DNA from: an uncultured Cocleimonas sp.
Lineage (GTDB): Bacteria; Pseudomonadota; Gammaproteobacteria; Thiotrichales; Thiotrichaceae
NCBI GenBank assembly: GCA_937974135.1
Contig: CALJIH010000101.1
Location: forward strand, 1-6,480
Length of the DNA stretch: 6,480 nt
Reading direction: 5' to 3'
Part shown: positions 1 through 5,431 of the stretch, one piece after another
Numbering within the stretch: position 1 is the stretch's first letter
Layout of the letters: every line of letters starts with the position of its first letter
The notes under the pieces: generated by a model
What the model was told of the DNA's origin: nothing
What the model saw: only the letters and a program-made list of their open reading frames with translations
Database searches by the model: none
Translations under genes and position numbers: made by a program

Positions 1-1076
1 AAATGTACCACATCTCCCTCTTGCATAATGTAGTCTTTGCCTTCTAAACGCCATTTACCCGCTTCTTTAGCCCCAGCTTCACCATTACAAGCAATATAAT
101 CATCATATCCTACGACTTCGGCACGAATAAAGCCACGTTCAAAATCGGTATGAATTCTTCCAGCTCCATTTGGCGCTGTTGCGCCCGTTTTAACTGTCCA
201 AGCGCGAACTTCTTTTACCCCTGCGGTAAAGAATGTTTGTAGATGAAGTAATTGATATCCTGCGTTGATAACTCGATTCAAACCTGGTTCTTCTAGACCC
301 AAATCATCTAAAAACATCGCCAGTTCTTCTTCATCTAGTGAAGACATCTCTGCTTCCATCTCGGCACTGACTGCAACCACTTCTGCATTTTCCTGTTTAG
401 CGATTGCAGTGACAGCATCTAAATAAGGATTATTCTCGAAACCGTCTTCAGCTACATTTGCAATGAATAGAATTGGTTTAATGGTGATGAGTTGTAATTC
501 TCTGACAAGTAGTTTCTCATCAGCATCAAGACCTGCTGAACGTGCTGAATTTCCTTCTGCTAGCTTTGCTTGAATTTTTTCTAAAACAGCCAATTGCGCT
601 TTTGCATCAGCATTACCTGATTTTGCGTTTTTGGTCGCTTTTAGGATTGCTTTCTCAACTGATTCTAAGTCGGCTAGGGATAGTTCGGTATTGATAGTAT
701 CAATATCTGAGATTGGATCTATTTTACCGTCAACATGGACCACATCATCATTATCAAAACAACGCACCACTTGCGCAATAGCATCTGTTTCACGGATATG
801 AGATAGAAACTTATTACCTAAACCTTCGCCCGATGCAGCACCTTCTACCAAACCAGCAATATCAACGAATTCCATAGTTGTGGGTAGTATTTTTTCAGGG
901 CTGACAATTTTAGCTAAATCATCTAAGCGTGGATCAGGAACAGGAACAATGCCCACATTCGGTTCTATGGTACAAAAAGGATAGTTTTCTGCAGCAATAC
1001 CTGCTTTAGTTAAAGCATTAAATAATGTCGATTTGCCTACATTCGGTAAGCCAACAATTCCACATTTGAAACCCAT
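1..1076 (-). CDS. ychF: Redox/ribosome-associated P-loop ATPase YchF (OLA1 family), 3' end cut by window
   Basis: YchF is a universally conserved TRAFAC/Obg-class P-loop NTPase that in E. coli and human (OLA1) prefers ATP over GTP, binds ribosomes and is linked to stress responses. Translating the minus strand from ATG at 1076 gives 358 complete codons plus two bases. Visible motifs are the P-loop GLPNVGKS (residues 9-16), the G3 motif DIAG (72-75), His114 at the place of the family's catalytic histidine, and NVAE (207-210) in place of the NKxD guanine-specificity motif, as expected for an ATP-preferring member. The C-terminal TGS-like domain starts near residue 278. E. coli YchF has 363 residues, so only about five residues and the stop are missing. 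AGGA at 1083-1086, overlapping the pth stop, sits 6 nt from the ATG. The start lies 8 nt after pth, the usual pth-ychF pairing. No defect seen. Confidence 0.97.
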   Translation of the reverse strand, partial: MGFKCGIVGLPNVGKSTLFNALTKAGIAAENYPFCTIEPNVGIVPVPDPRLDDLAKIVSPEKILPTTMEFVDIAGLVEGAASGEGLGNKFLSHIRETDAIAQVVRCFDNDDVVHVDGKIDPISDIDTINTELSLADLESVEKAILKATKNAKSGNADAKAQLAVLEKIQAKLAEGNSARSAGLDADEKLLVRELQLITIKPILFIANVAEDGFENNPYLDAVTAIAKQENAEVVAVSAEMEAEMSSLDEEELAMFLDDLGLEEPGLNRVINAGYQLLHLQTFFTAGVKEVRAWTVKTGATAPNGAGRIHTDFERGFIRAEVVGYDDYIACNGEAGAKEAGKWRLEGKDYIMQEGDVVH

Positions 1077-1084
1077 AATAAATC

Positions 1085-1705
1085 CTATAAATCTGTATTT
1101 TTTGTATTCGTTTTTGCACTTGCAACACTCTCGGTATGCAAGCTATTCATTGCTTTTTGAAAGTCACCATTAACGACTTGTGAGATAACACCTAGTGATC
1201 GATCGATCGCGTTTATGATATCAATTTCGTCATTCTGACTGGGCCTTGCCAATACATAATTAGCCACTTTTTTACTGTTACCAGGATGCCCAATGCCTAA
1301 ACGTAAACGATAATACTCTTTGCTGATTTGAGCGTGGATATCACGTAAACCATTATGTCCACCATGACCACCCGACTTCTTCAAACGTGCAGTACCGACA
1401 GGTAAGTCTAACTCATCGTAAGCTACTAAAACGTTTTCAGTAGGTATCTTATAAAATTGTGTTATTTGATGTGCTGCTAGACCACTGCGATTCATGAAGG
1501 TCGTTGGTTTCAATAACCATACAGGCTGACCATCAATATTTACTTTTGCGACCTCGCCGGAAAACTTAGTTTCAGTTTTAAAACTAGCGCTGTATTTTTC
1601 TGCGAGTGCATCAATAAACCAAAACCCGGCATTGTGCCGGGTTTTAGAGTACTTTTCGCCTGGATTACCCAGACCGATAATGAGTTGAATAACTGTTTCA
1701 GTCAT
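1085..1705 (-). CDS. pth: Peptidyl-tRNA hydrolase
   Basis: Pth cleaves the ester bond of peptidyl-tRNAs that drop off ribosomes, recycling tRNA in the cytoplasm; it is essential in E. coli. The product is 206 residues (E. coli 194). All active-site residues are present with a constant +4 shift from E. coli: Asn14 (GLGNPG), His24 (TRHNAG), Asn72 (MNRSG), Asp97 (AYDELD) and Asn118 (GGHNGL). The last dozen or so residues are a Ser/Thr/Lys/Asn-rich extension without recognisable motif. I chose ATG 1705 because it places the conserved N-terminal strand as in the family. The frame stays open upstream into rplY, with an alternative ATG at 1729, but that would overlap the rplY stop by 17 nt and lacks family support. 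The start is 7 nt after the rplY stop and ychF follows 8 nt downstream, so the three genes are surely cotranscribed. The region coding for TRHNAG forms a strong hairpin, listed separately. Confidence 0.97.
   Translation of the reverse strand: MTETVIQLIIGLGNPGEKYSKTRHNAGFWFIDALAEKYSASFKTETKFSGEVAKVNIDGQPVWLLKPTTFMNRSGLAAHQITQFYKIPTENVLVAYDELDLPVGTARLKKSGGHGGHNGLRDIHAQISKEYYRLRLGIGHPGNSKKVANYVLARPSQNDEIDIINAIDRSLGVISQVVNGDFQKAMNSLHTESVASAKTNTKNTDL
1621..1645 (-). other. Perfect 11-bp hairpin inside pth over the active-site His codon
   Basis: In the pth mRNA, AAAACCCGGCA (1645-1635) pairs perfectly with TGCCGGGTTTT (1631-1621) around a 3-nt loop CAA. The stem has an A-flank and a T-flank like an intrinsic terminator, although the T run is only four long and is followed by GG. 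It starts 60 nt after the pth start codon and spans codons 21-28 (Lys-Thr-Arg-His-Asn-Ala-Gly-Phe), including catalytic His24. Part of the symmetry follows from the conserved Arg-His-Asn-Ala-Gly coding, but Thr, Arg, Ala and Gly all use G/C third positions (ACC, CGG, GCC, GGG) in an otherwise AT-leaning gene. The structure is directly visible; any regulatory role is inference. Confidence 0.6.
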
Positions 1706-1713
1706 CCGCTCAT
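1702..1713 (-). other. Three-codon mini-ORF (Met-Ser-Gly-stop) bridging rplY and pth
   Basis: The rplY stop overlaps an ATG as TAATG (1715-1711). That ATG opens ATG-AGC-GGA-TGA, whose TGA overlaps the pth start as ATGA (1705-1702). GGAGG (1722-1718) lies 4 nt upstream of the mini-ORF ATG and 12 nt upstream of the pth ATG, slightly close for the first and slightly long for the second. A ribosome finishing rplY could restart on this mini-ORF and then on pth. The arrangement is seen in the sequence; its use in translational coupling is inferred and it may be a chance product of a compact junction. Confidence 0.3.
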
Positions 1714-2396
1714 TAATCCTCCGCTCCATCATCTGCAGCTGGCTCTTCGCCACCTTGCTCAGATTCTGGTGCATCAGGTGCTTCTGGTGCTGAAGTATCT
1801 TCTTCTTCCTCTTCAATAACCTTAGGTACAAAACAACTAACCACTTGGTTATCGTATTCTTCGCCTAAAGCTAATGCAGTAGATGTAACACCTTCTGGCA
1901 TTTTAATATCAGATAAAGAAAGACCTTCACCCACATCAAGATCAGCAAGATCTAGTTCGATGTATTCAGGTAAGTCACCTGGCAGACAGGAAATTTCAAT
2001 ATCAGATAGGTTACGTTGAATCTTACCGCCACCCATTTTAACACCAACTGCGGTGTCTTCATTTAAGAAGTGAATTGGTAAAACAACCGTCATTTCAACA
2101 TCGTCACGTACACGTTGTAAATCAACATGAAGAACGAATGGTTTTGCAGGGTGACGTTGTAAATCACGCAAGAAAACTTTTTGTTGTTTACCTTCTAGTG
2201 TTAACTCAATAATTGCTGCATAGAAAGACTCTTCTTGCAGATTACGCATCAACTGGTTTTCTTTAAGTGTGAGTGACCAAGCTGGTCGACCTGCACCGTA
2301 TAATACCGCTGGAATTTTGTTTTGACGACGTAGGCGGCGGCTCGCACCTTTACCTAAGTCTTCTCGCATTTCCGCGGCTAATTCAAATTTAGCCAT
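1713..2396 (-). CDS. rplY: 50S ribosomal protein L25, long CTC/TL5-type form with acidic tail
   Basis: L25 binds 5S rRNA in the central protuberance of the large ribosomal subunit. The product is 227 residues, against 94 in E. coli, and belongs to the general stress protein Ctc/TL5 type. Residues about 5-92 form the L25 RNA-binding domain (basic GKGASRRLRR at 15-24, IPAVLYG at 28-34, HPAKPFVLHVDL at 82-93). Residues about 100-190 form the TL5 C-terminal beta domain (KMGGGKIQ, LPEYIELDL, GEGLSLSDI). Residues 195-227 are an Ala/Pro/Glu/Asp tail with 16 acidic and no basic residues, probably disordered. ATG 2396 is chosen because MAKFEL matches the family start and GGAG (2410-2407) lies 10 nt upstream; an in-frame ATG at 2423 would add nine unmatched residues. 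It follows a terminator after prs and opens the rplY-pth-ychF operon. Confidence 0.96.
   Translation of the reverse strand: MAKFELAAEMREDLGKGASRRLRRQNKIPAVLYGAGRPAWSLTLKENQLMRNLQEESFYAAIIELTLEGKQQKVFLRDLQRHPAKPFVLHVDLQRVRDDVEMTVVLPIHFLNEDTAVGVKMGGGKIQRNLSDIEISCLPGDLPEYIELDLADLDVGEGLSLSDIKMPEGVTSTALALGEEYDNQVVSCFVPKVIEEEEEDTSAPEAPDAPESEQGGEEPAADDGAED
1718..1722 (-). promoter_or_regulatory. Shine-Dalgarno GGAGG for pth, inside the end of rplY
   Basis: The only strong anti-16S match near the pth start is GGAGG, embedded in the last sense codons of rplY (Ala-Glu-Asp). The gap to the pth ATG is 12 nt, longer than the usual 5-9 nt. This suggests that pth initiation depends on ribosomes arriving from rplY. 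Confidence 0.5.
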
Positions 2397-2432
2397 GATT
2401 TTTCTACTCCAAAAATGGAACAACTGATTACA

Positions 2433-2460
2433 AATCTATACTTGTAAAAAAGTTTTCCAA
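2433..2460 (-). promoter_or_regulatory. Possible rplY promoter
   Basis: On the minus strand TTGGAA (2460-2455, four of six matches to TTGACA) is followed after 16 nt by TAGATT (2438-2433, four of six to TATAAT). This would start RNA about 30 nt before the rplY ATG. The elements are weak. The main argument is position: an intrinsic terminator lies just upstream, so rplY-pth-ychF should need its own promoter. The -35 element overlaps the end of the terminator's T tract. Confidence 0.25.
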
Positions 2461-2494
2461 AAACAAAAAAGCAAAACCCGCGACCAAGTTTTGC
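2459..2494 (-). terminator. Rho-independent terminator after prs
   Basis: In the minus-strand RNA, GCAAAAC (2494-2488) pairs with GTTTTGC (2477-2471) as a 7-bp stem, extendable by two T-G wobbles into the 10-nt loop. It is followed directly by TTTTTT, one G, and TTTTT (2470-2459). It lies about 80 nt after the prs stop codon and about 60 nt before the rplY start, so it should end prs transcripts and separate them from rplY. Confidence 0.8.
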
Positions 2495-2573
2495 AGCTTA
2501 ATGTTACGTTAAAGCAATAATCTTCAACTTAACAAATTCTTTTAGACTATTTTAACTTACTTAAAAGTTTGGG

Positions 2574-3545
2574 TTAGTCATCAACCACATGCATGAACAA
2601 ATCGCTCACTGAGTCATCTACATGAACACGAGAAATCGTTTCAGCTAAGATGCCCGCTACAGAAAGCTGGCGGATTTTACCACACTTTCCACCATTTTCA
2701 CTCAATGGAATGGTATTTGTTACAACTACTTCATCTAAATCTGATTTATCAATGTTATTTATCGCAGGTCCTGAAAAAACTGGGTGCGTTGCATATGCGA
2801 TAACTTGCTTAGCACCGTGCTCTTTTAGCGCTTTAGCAGCATGGCAAAGTGTGCCAGCAGTATCCACCATGTCATCAATAAGGACACAAGTTTTATTTTC
2901 AACTTCACCGATAATATGCATTACTGCAGAAACATTAGGTTCAGGTCGGCGTTTATCGATTATCGCAAGGCCAACATCTCCAGGGAGACTCTTCGTCATC
3001 GCGCGGGCACGAACTACACCACCGACATCTGGTGATACAACCACTAAATCATCGTAGTCTTTTTCATTGATATCATTTAACAAAACAGTAGATGCGTAAA
3101 TATTATCAACTGGAAGATCAAAGAAACCCTGAATCTGATCAGAGTGAAGATCAACCGTTAAGACGCGATCAACACGGCTTGTTGAAATCATATCTGCAAC
3201 TAATTTAGCAGATATTGGAACGCGTCTTGATCGAACTCGTCGATCTTGTCTTGCGTAGCCAAAGTAAGGCACTACAGCAGTGATACGTCCTGCTGATGCA
3301 CGATACAAAGCATCAACCATTATCAGTAGCTCCATCAAATTATCATTTGTTGGAGCACAAGTTGGTTGAAGGACAAAAACATCGCGACCGCGAACGTTTT
3401 CTAAAATTTCAATATGTGCTTCGCCATCACTGAATTTAGAAACGGTACAGTTTCCAAGTTTGATGCCTAATTGATCAGATACTTCTTTGGCGAGATCAAG
3501 ATTAGCATTGCCGGAAAAAATCATTACTGAGTCTATTTCTGACAT
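2574..3545 (-). CDS. prs: Ribose-phosphate pyrophosphokinase (PRPP synthetase)
   Basis: Prs transfers the pyrophosphate group of ATP to ribose 5-phosphate, giving PRPP for purine, pyrimidine, histidine, tryptophan and NAD synthesis in the cytoplasm. The product is 323 residues (E. coli 315). Visible class I features are FSDGE (38-42), NVRG (50-53), the nucleotide-binding stretch PYFGYARQDR (93-102), the metal-binding region VDLHSDQIQGF (131-141) with His134, the flexible-loop signature DKRRP (197-201), and the PRPP-binding loop DDMVDTAGT (224-232). The chosen ATG has AGAGA (3555-3551) 5 nt upstream; the extra residues at the N-terminus over E. coli are few, and Met8 would be a shorter alternative start. 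It follows tRNA-Gln and a perfect inverted repeat, and ends before an intrinsic terminator. Complete, no abnormality seen. Confidence 0.98.
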   Translation of the reverse strand: MSEIDSVMIFSGNANLDLAKEVSDQLGIKLGNCTVSKFSDGEAHIEILENVRGRDVFVLQPTCAPTNDNLMELLIMVDALYRASAGRITAVVPYFGYARQDRRVRSRRVPISAKLVADMISTSRVDRVLTVDLHSDQIQGFFDLPVDNIYASTVLLNDINEKDYDDLVVVSPDVGGVVRARAMTKSLPGDVGLAIIDKRRPEPNVSAVMHIIGEVENKTCVLIDDMVDTAGTLCHAAKALKEHGAKQVIAYATHPVFSGPAINNIDKSDLDEVVVTNTIPLSENGGKCGKIRQLSVAGILAETISRVHVDDSVSDLFMHVVDD

Positions 3546-3578
3546 GATGATCTCTGTATGAAGTTAGAAAAGCTAAAA

Positions 3579-3608
3579 ATTGTAAATATTGGTAGGGTAT
3601 TTAATCAA
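3579..3608 (-). promoter_or_regulatory. Possible prs promoter overlapping a palindrome
   Basis: On the minus strand TTGATT (3608-3603, four of six to TTGACA) is followed after 18 nt by TACAAT (3584-3579, five of six to TATAAT). RNA would start about 27 nt before the prs ATG. The -35 hexamer lies in the loop of the 13-bp inverted repeat, and the repeat's downstream arm fills most of the spacer. This is a visual consensus match in AT-rich DNA, hence low certainty. Confidence 0.3.
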
Positions 3609-3619
3609 TACCCTACCAA
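3589..3619 (-). terminator. Perfect 13-bp inverted repeat between tRNA-Gln and prs (terminator, processing hairpin or operator)
   Basis: In the minus-strand RNA, TTGGTAGGGTATT (3619-3607) pairs without mismatch with AATACCCTACCAA (3601-3589) around a 5-nt loop GATTA. It begins 7 nt after the tRNA CCA end. The downstream sequence is T-rich but interrupted (TATTTACAATTTTT), so it is not a textbook terminator; on the plus strand there is no T tract. It could end ispE-tRNA transcripts, protect or guide 3' processing of the tRNA, attenuate prs, or as DNA be a protein-binding palindrome over the prs promoter. The hairpin is certain; which role applies is not. Confidence 0.45.
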
Positions 3620-3626
3620 ATAAATA

Positions 3627-3701
3627 TGGCTGGGACGGTAGGGATCGAACCTACGAATGCTGAGATCAAAACCCAGAGCCTTACCACTTGGCGACGTCCC
3701 A
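3627..3701 (-). tRNA. tRNA-Gln (anticodon UUG)
   Basis: The 75-nt minus-strand sequence folds as a full cloverleaf. The acceptor is TGGGACG/CGTCCCA, the D stem GCC/GGC with loop AAGTGGTAA, the anticodon stem CTGGG/CTCAG (one G-T) with loop TTTTGAT, the variable loop CATTC, and the T stem GTAGG/CCTAC with loop TTCGATC. Discriminator G73 and a genome-encoded CCA follow. Anticodon TTG at 34-36 reads CAA, so it charges glutamine; the overall sequence closely resembles E. coli tRNA-Gln(UUG). It starts 4 nt after the ispE stop with no room for a separate promoter, so it is probably cut out of the ispE transcript by RNase P and 3' nucleases. prs lies 81 nt downstream. Confidence 0.97.
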
Positions 3702-3705
3702 AAAA

Positions 3706-4614
3706 CTAATTCTGTAAAGCACTTAACAAGGGAGACTGATTAACACCTTTAGCAACAAAACCTAACCAATTATGGTTTGACCTTGTTAAAGCATGTAAAA
3801 CTTTTGTTGCCTCTTTTTTGCTTTCAAATGCAGCAAAAATACAACTTCCAGTTCCGGTTAATCTTGCAGGTGAATAAGTAGATAGCCAATCGATTGCGGT
3901 TGCAATTTCAGGATATTTCTTAGTCACTATCGGTTCAAACACATTCCTAAACTCATCACTTAGAAAATTAATCCGATTGCCTTCCAGAAAGCGCGCTATT
4001 TTGAGGGTATCACAATCTCGTGTCAATCCCTGATCGGCAAAAATATCAGCCGTTGAGGCAAAAATATTAGGATGAATTACTACAAACCAATTTTCATTGA
4101 GTTTTAATGGAGTTAGCTGTTCACCAATACCTTCTGCCCATGCCGAAAAACCTCTGACGAAAACAGGTACATCTGCACCGAGTTGTTTACCAAAATCGGC
4201 TAACTGTTCGATACTTAGGTCACACTTCCAAAGCTGATTTAAACCCAAAAGTACGGTCGCTGCATTAGAACTACCACCACCTATTCCACCACCTATTGGG
4301 AGTATTTTTTTAAGATTGATCTCAACACCAAAGTTGGAGATTAAATGAGTATTCAATTTTGATTGAATCAGCTTTGCAGCTCGAACGCACAAATCATTTT
4401 CAAATGGGATATTTAACGTTTCTGCATCGCTTTTTGTTGAGCGAGTAATTGATCCATCATGAGTTAATTTAAGTTGGATTTCATCTGCATAATCTAAGAG
4501 CTGAAACATAGTCTGTAATTCGTGATATCCATCCGCTCTGCGAGCGGTGATATGCAAGAATAAATTAAGTTTTGCTGGTGCCGGCAAAACTAAGGTTTTT
4601 ATTTCCTGTGTCAT
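3706..4614 (-). CDS. ispE: 4-diphosphocytidyl-2-C-methyl-D-erythritol kinase
   Basis: IspE phosphorylates the 2-hydroxyl of CDP-ME with ATP, the fourth step of the MEP (non-mevalonate) route to isoprenoid precursors. The product is 302 residues (E. coli 283) and shows the GHMP kinase layout. PAPAKLNLFL (11-20) carries catalytic Lys15, RADGYHELQT (26-35) is the substrate-binding region, LPIGGGIGGGSSNAA (105-119) is the ATP loop, GADVPVF (146-152) carries catalytic Asp148, and RLTGTGSC (251-258) is the third GHMP motif. The start is fixed by an in-frame TAA (4623-4621) two codons upstream of the ATG. No clear Shine-Dalgarno sequence precedes it, so translation may rely on ribosomes from lolB, whose stop is 32 nt upstream. 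The gene ends in TAG only 4 nt before tRNA-Gln. Confidence 0.97.
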   Translation of the reverse strand: MTQEIKTLVLPAPAKLNLFLHITARRADGYHELQTMFQLLDYADEIQLKLTHDGSITRSTKSDAETLNIPFENDLCVRAAKLIQSKLNTHLISNFGVEINLKKILPIGGGIGGGSSNAATVLLGLNQLWKCDLSIEQLADFGKQLGADVPVFVRGFSAWAEGIGEQLTPLKLNENWFVVIHPNIFASTADIFADQGLTRDCDTLKIARFLEGNRINFLSDEFRNVFEPIVTKKYPEIATAIDWLSTYSPARLTGTGSCIFAAFESKKEATKVLHALTRSNHNWLGFVAKGVNQSPLLSALQN

Positions 4615-4646
4615 TACTTGTTAATCAACATCAAACAGAAATAAAA

Positions 4647-5288
4647 CTACTGCCAATTTTTTGCAATAACTCTAATAAAAATCTTTTCAGCGCCTCGACT
4701 TAGATTAATTTTACGAGGAAGCGCATTTGTACCGTTGTTAACATAACTGGAGTAAACAATTTTCCAGCCTGCTTGTTGAATCGTTCTGGGACGACCCGCA
4801 TTATCCAATATCAATTGATCTAGTTTATATTGTGGCGAACTAAGACCTCTTACCCAATGTTGCAATCCCTTTACCGGTATTTTAAGACCTGATTGGCTAA
4901 GTAATAATCTCTCTTCATCAGTATCTCGATAAGTACGACCGTTATCTGCTAACAGTGAAACCACTGAATTACTCCGGCTGAGTTTTGAAATCAATGCCCC
5001 TGTAATCGGATTTTTAATCTGCACAACATAGTTATTGGCAGGCTTTTGTGCCCAATTAAGTTTAAAAATTAGATTTTCTTCATCAAAACGAAACGACACC
5101 TTACTATCCAAAGCCCAATTAGCTTTACGCCCCAAAAAATTTTGACGCTGTTGCCACGCTTGTTGTTGTGTTGCTGGCGGTTGAGTTTTAGCTACAGATG
5201 AAGGTGGTGCAGTATTTATTTGGGAACAACCAGAAATTAGCAAAATACTAAGTATTAACGAACCAAACGATAATCCTTTAACAGTCAT
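4647..5288 (-). CDS. lolB: Outer-membrane lipoprotein receptor LolB
   Basis: LolB accepts lipoproteins from the periplasmic carrier LolA and inserts them into the inner leaflet of the outer membrane. The 213-residue product starts with a lipoprotein signal: Lys4, a hydrophobic run (residues 5-18) and lipobox ISGC with lipidated Cys21. Ser follows the Cys rather than the inner-membrane-retention Asp, fitting outer-membrane sorting. A Gln/Pro/Ala-rich linker (about 25-50) leads to the LolB beta-barrel fold; recognisable stretches are LNWAQ (about 77-81), NPITG (93-97), LQHWVRGL (142-149) and GWKIVYSSY near 174-182. AAGGA (5300-5296) lies 7 nt before the ATG. Sequence conservation is modest, as usual for LolB, and the call leans on signal, length and position next to ispE. 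Confidence 0.92.
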   Translation of the reverse strand: MTVKGLSFGSLILSILLISGCSQINTAPPSSVAKTQPPATQQQAWQQRQNFLGRKANWALDSKVSFRFDEENLIFKLNWAQKPANNYVVQIKNPITGALISKLSRSNSVVSLLADNGRTYRDTDEERLLLSQSGLKIPVKGLQHWVRGLSSPQYKLDQLILDNAGRPRTIQQAGWKIVYSSYVNNGTNALPRKINLSRGAEKIFIRVIAKNWQ

Positions 5289-5359
5289 TAATTATTCCTT
5301 TTTGAATATTAAATGGGACGACTTACATAGTAGCAAACTATTGTATGTTATTGATATAG

Positions 5360-5365
5360 ATTATA
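5360..5365 (-). promoter_or_regulatory. Possible lolB -10 element
   Basis: The 143-bp AT-rich gap before lolB contains a perfect TATAAT (5365-5360 on the minus strand) about 72 nt upstream of the ATG. No -35 hexamer of good quality sits 16-18 nt further upstream, and in such AT-rich DNA the match may be chance. The gap size and the strong lolB Shine-Dalgarno are compatible with a local promoter. No terminator was recognised in the gap. Confidence 0.2.
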
Positions 5366-5431
5366 TTTGATTGAATTTACAATCGATAGTTCATCATAAG
5401 TTTAAATTAAAGATGAATTAATCTTAGAAAC

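Noticed and set aside
1634..1819. Plus-strand open frame of 61 codons across the rplY-pth junction
   Set aside because: Its product is Leu/His/Gln-rich low complexity, the antisense reading of the acidic L25 tail and the pth start; no ribosome site or family match.
1706..1831. Pth frame open upstream, allowing up to 42 extra N-terminal residues
   Set aside because: The extra residues are the out-of-frame reading of the rplY tail (Lys/Gln/His rich), and Pth proteins begin at the strand before GLGNPG, matching ATG 1705.
2650..3057. Plus-strand open frame of 135 codons (and another at 2841-3035) opposite prs
   Set aside because: Both lie wholly antisense to a complete, well-conserved prs, show no recognisable motif, and are shadows of its codon usage.
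5388..5419. Inverted repeat TTCATC/GATGAA after the TPR gene, considered as terminator
   Set aside because: The stem is short and AT-rich with a long loop and no following T tract; another small AAGAT/ATCTT hairpin nearby is equally weak.
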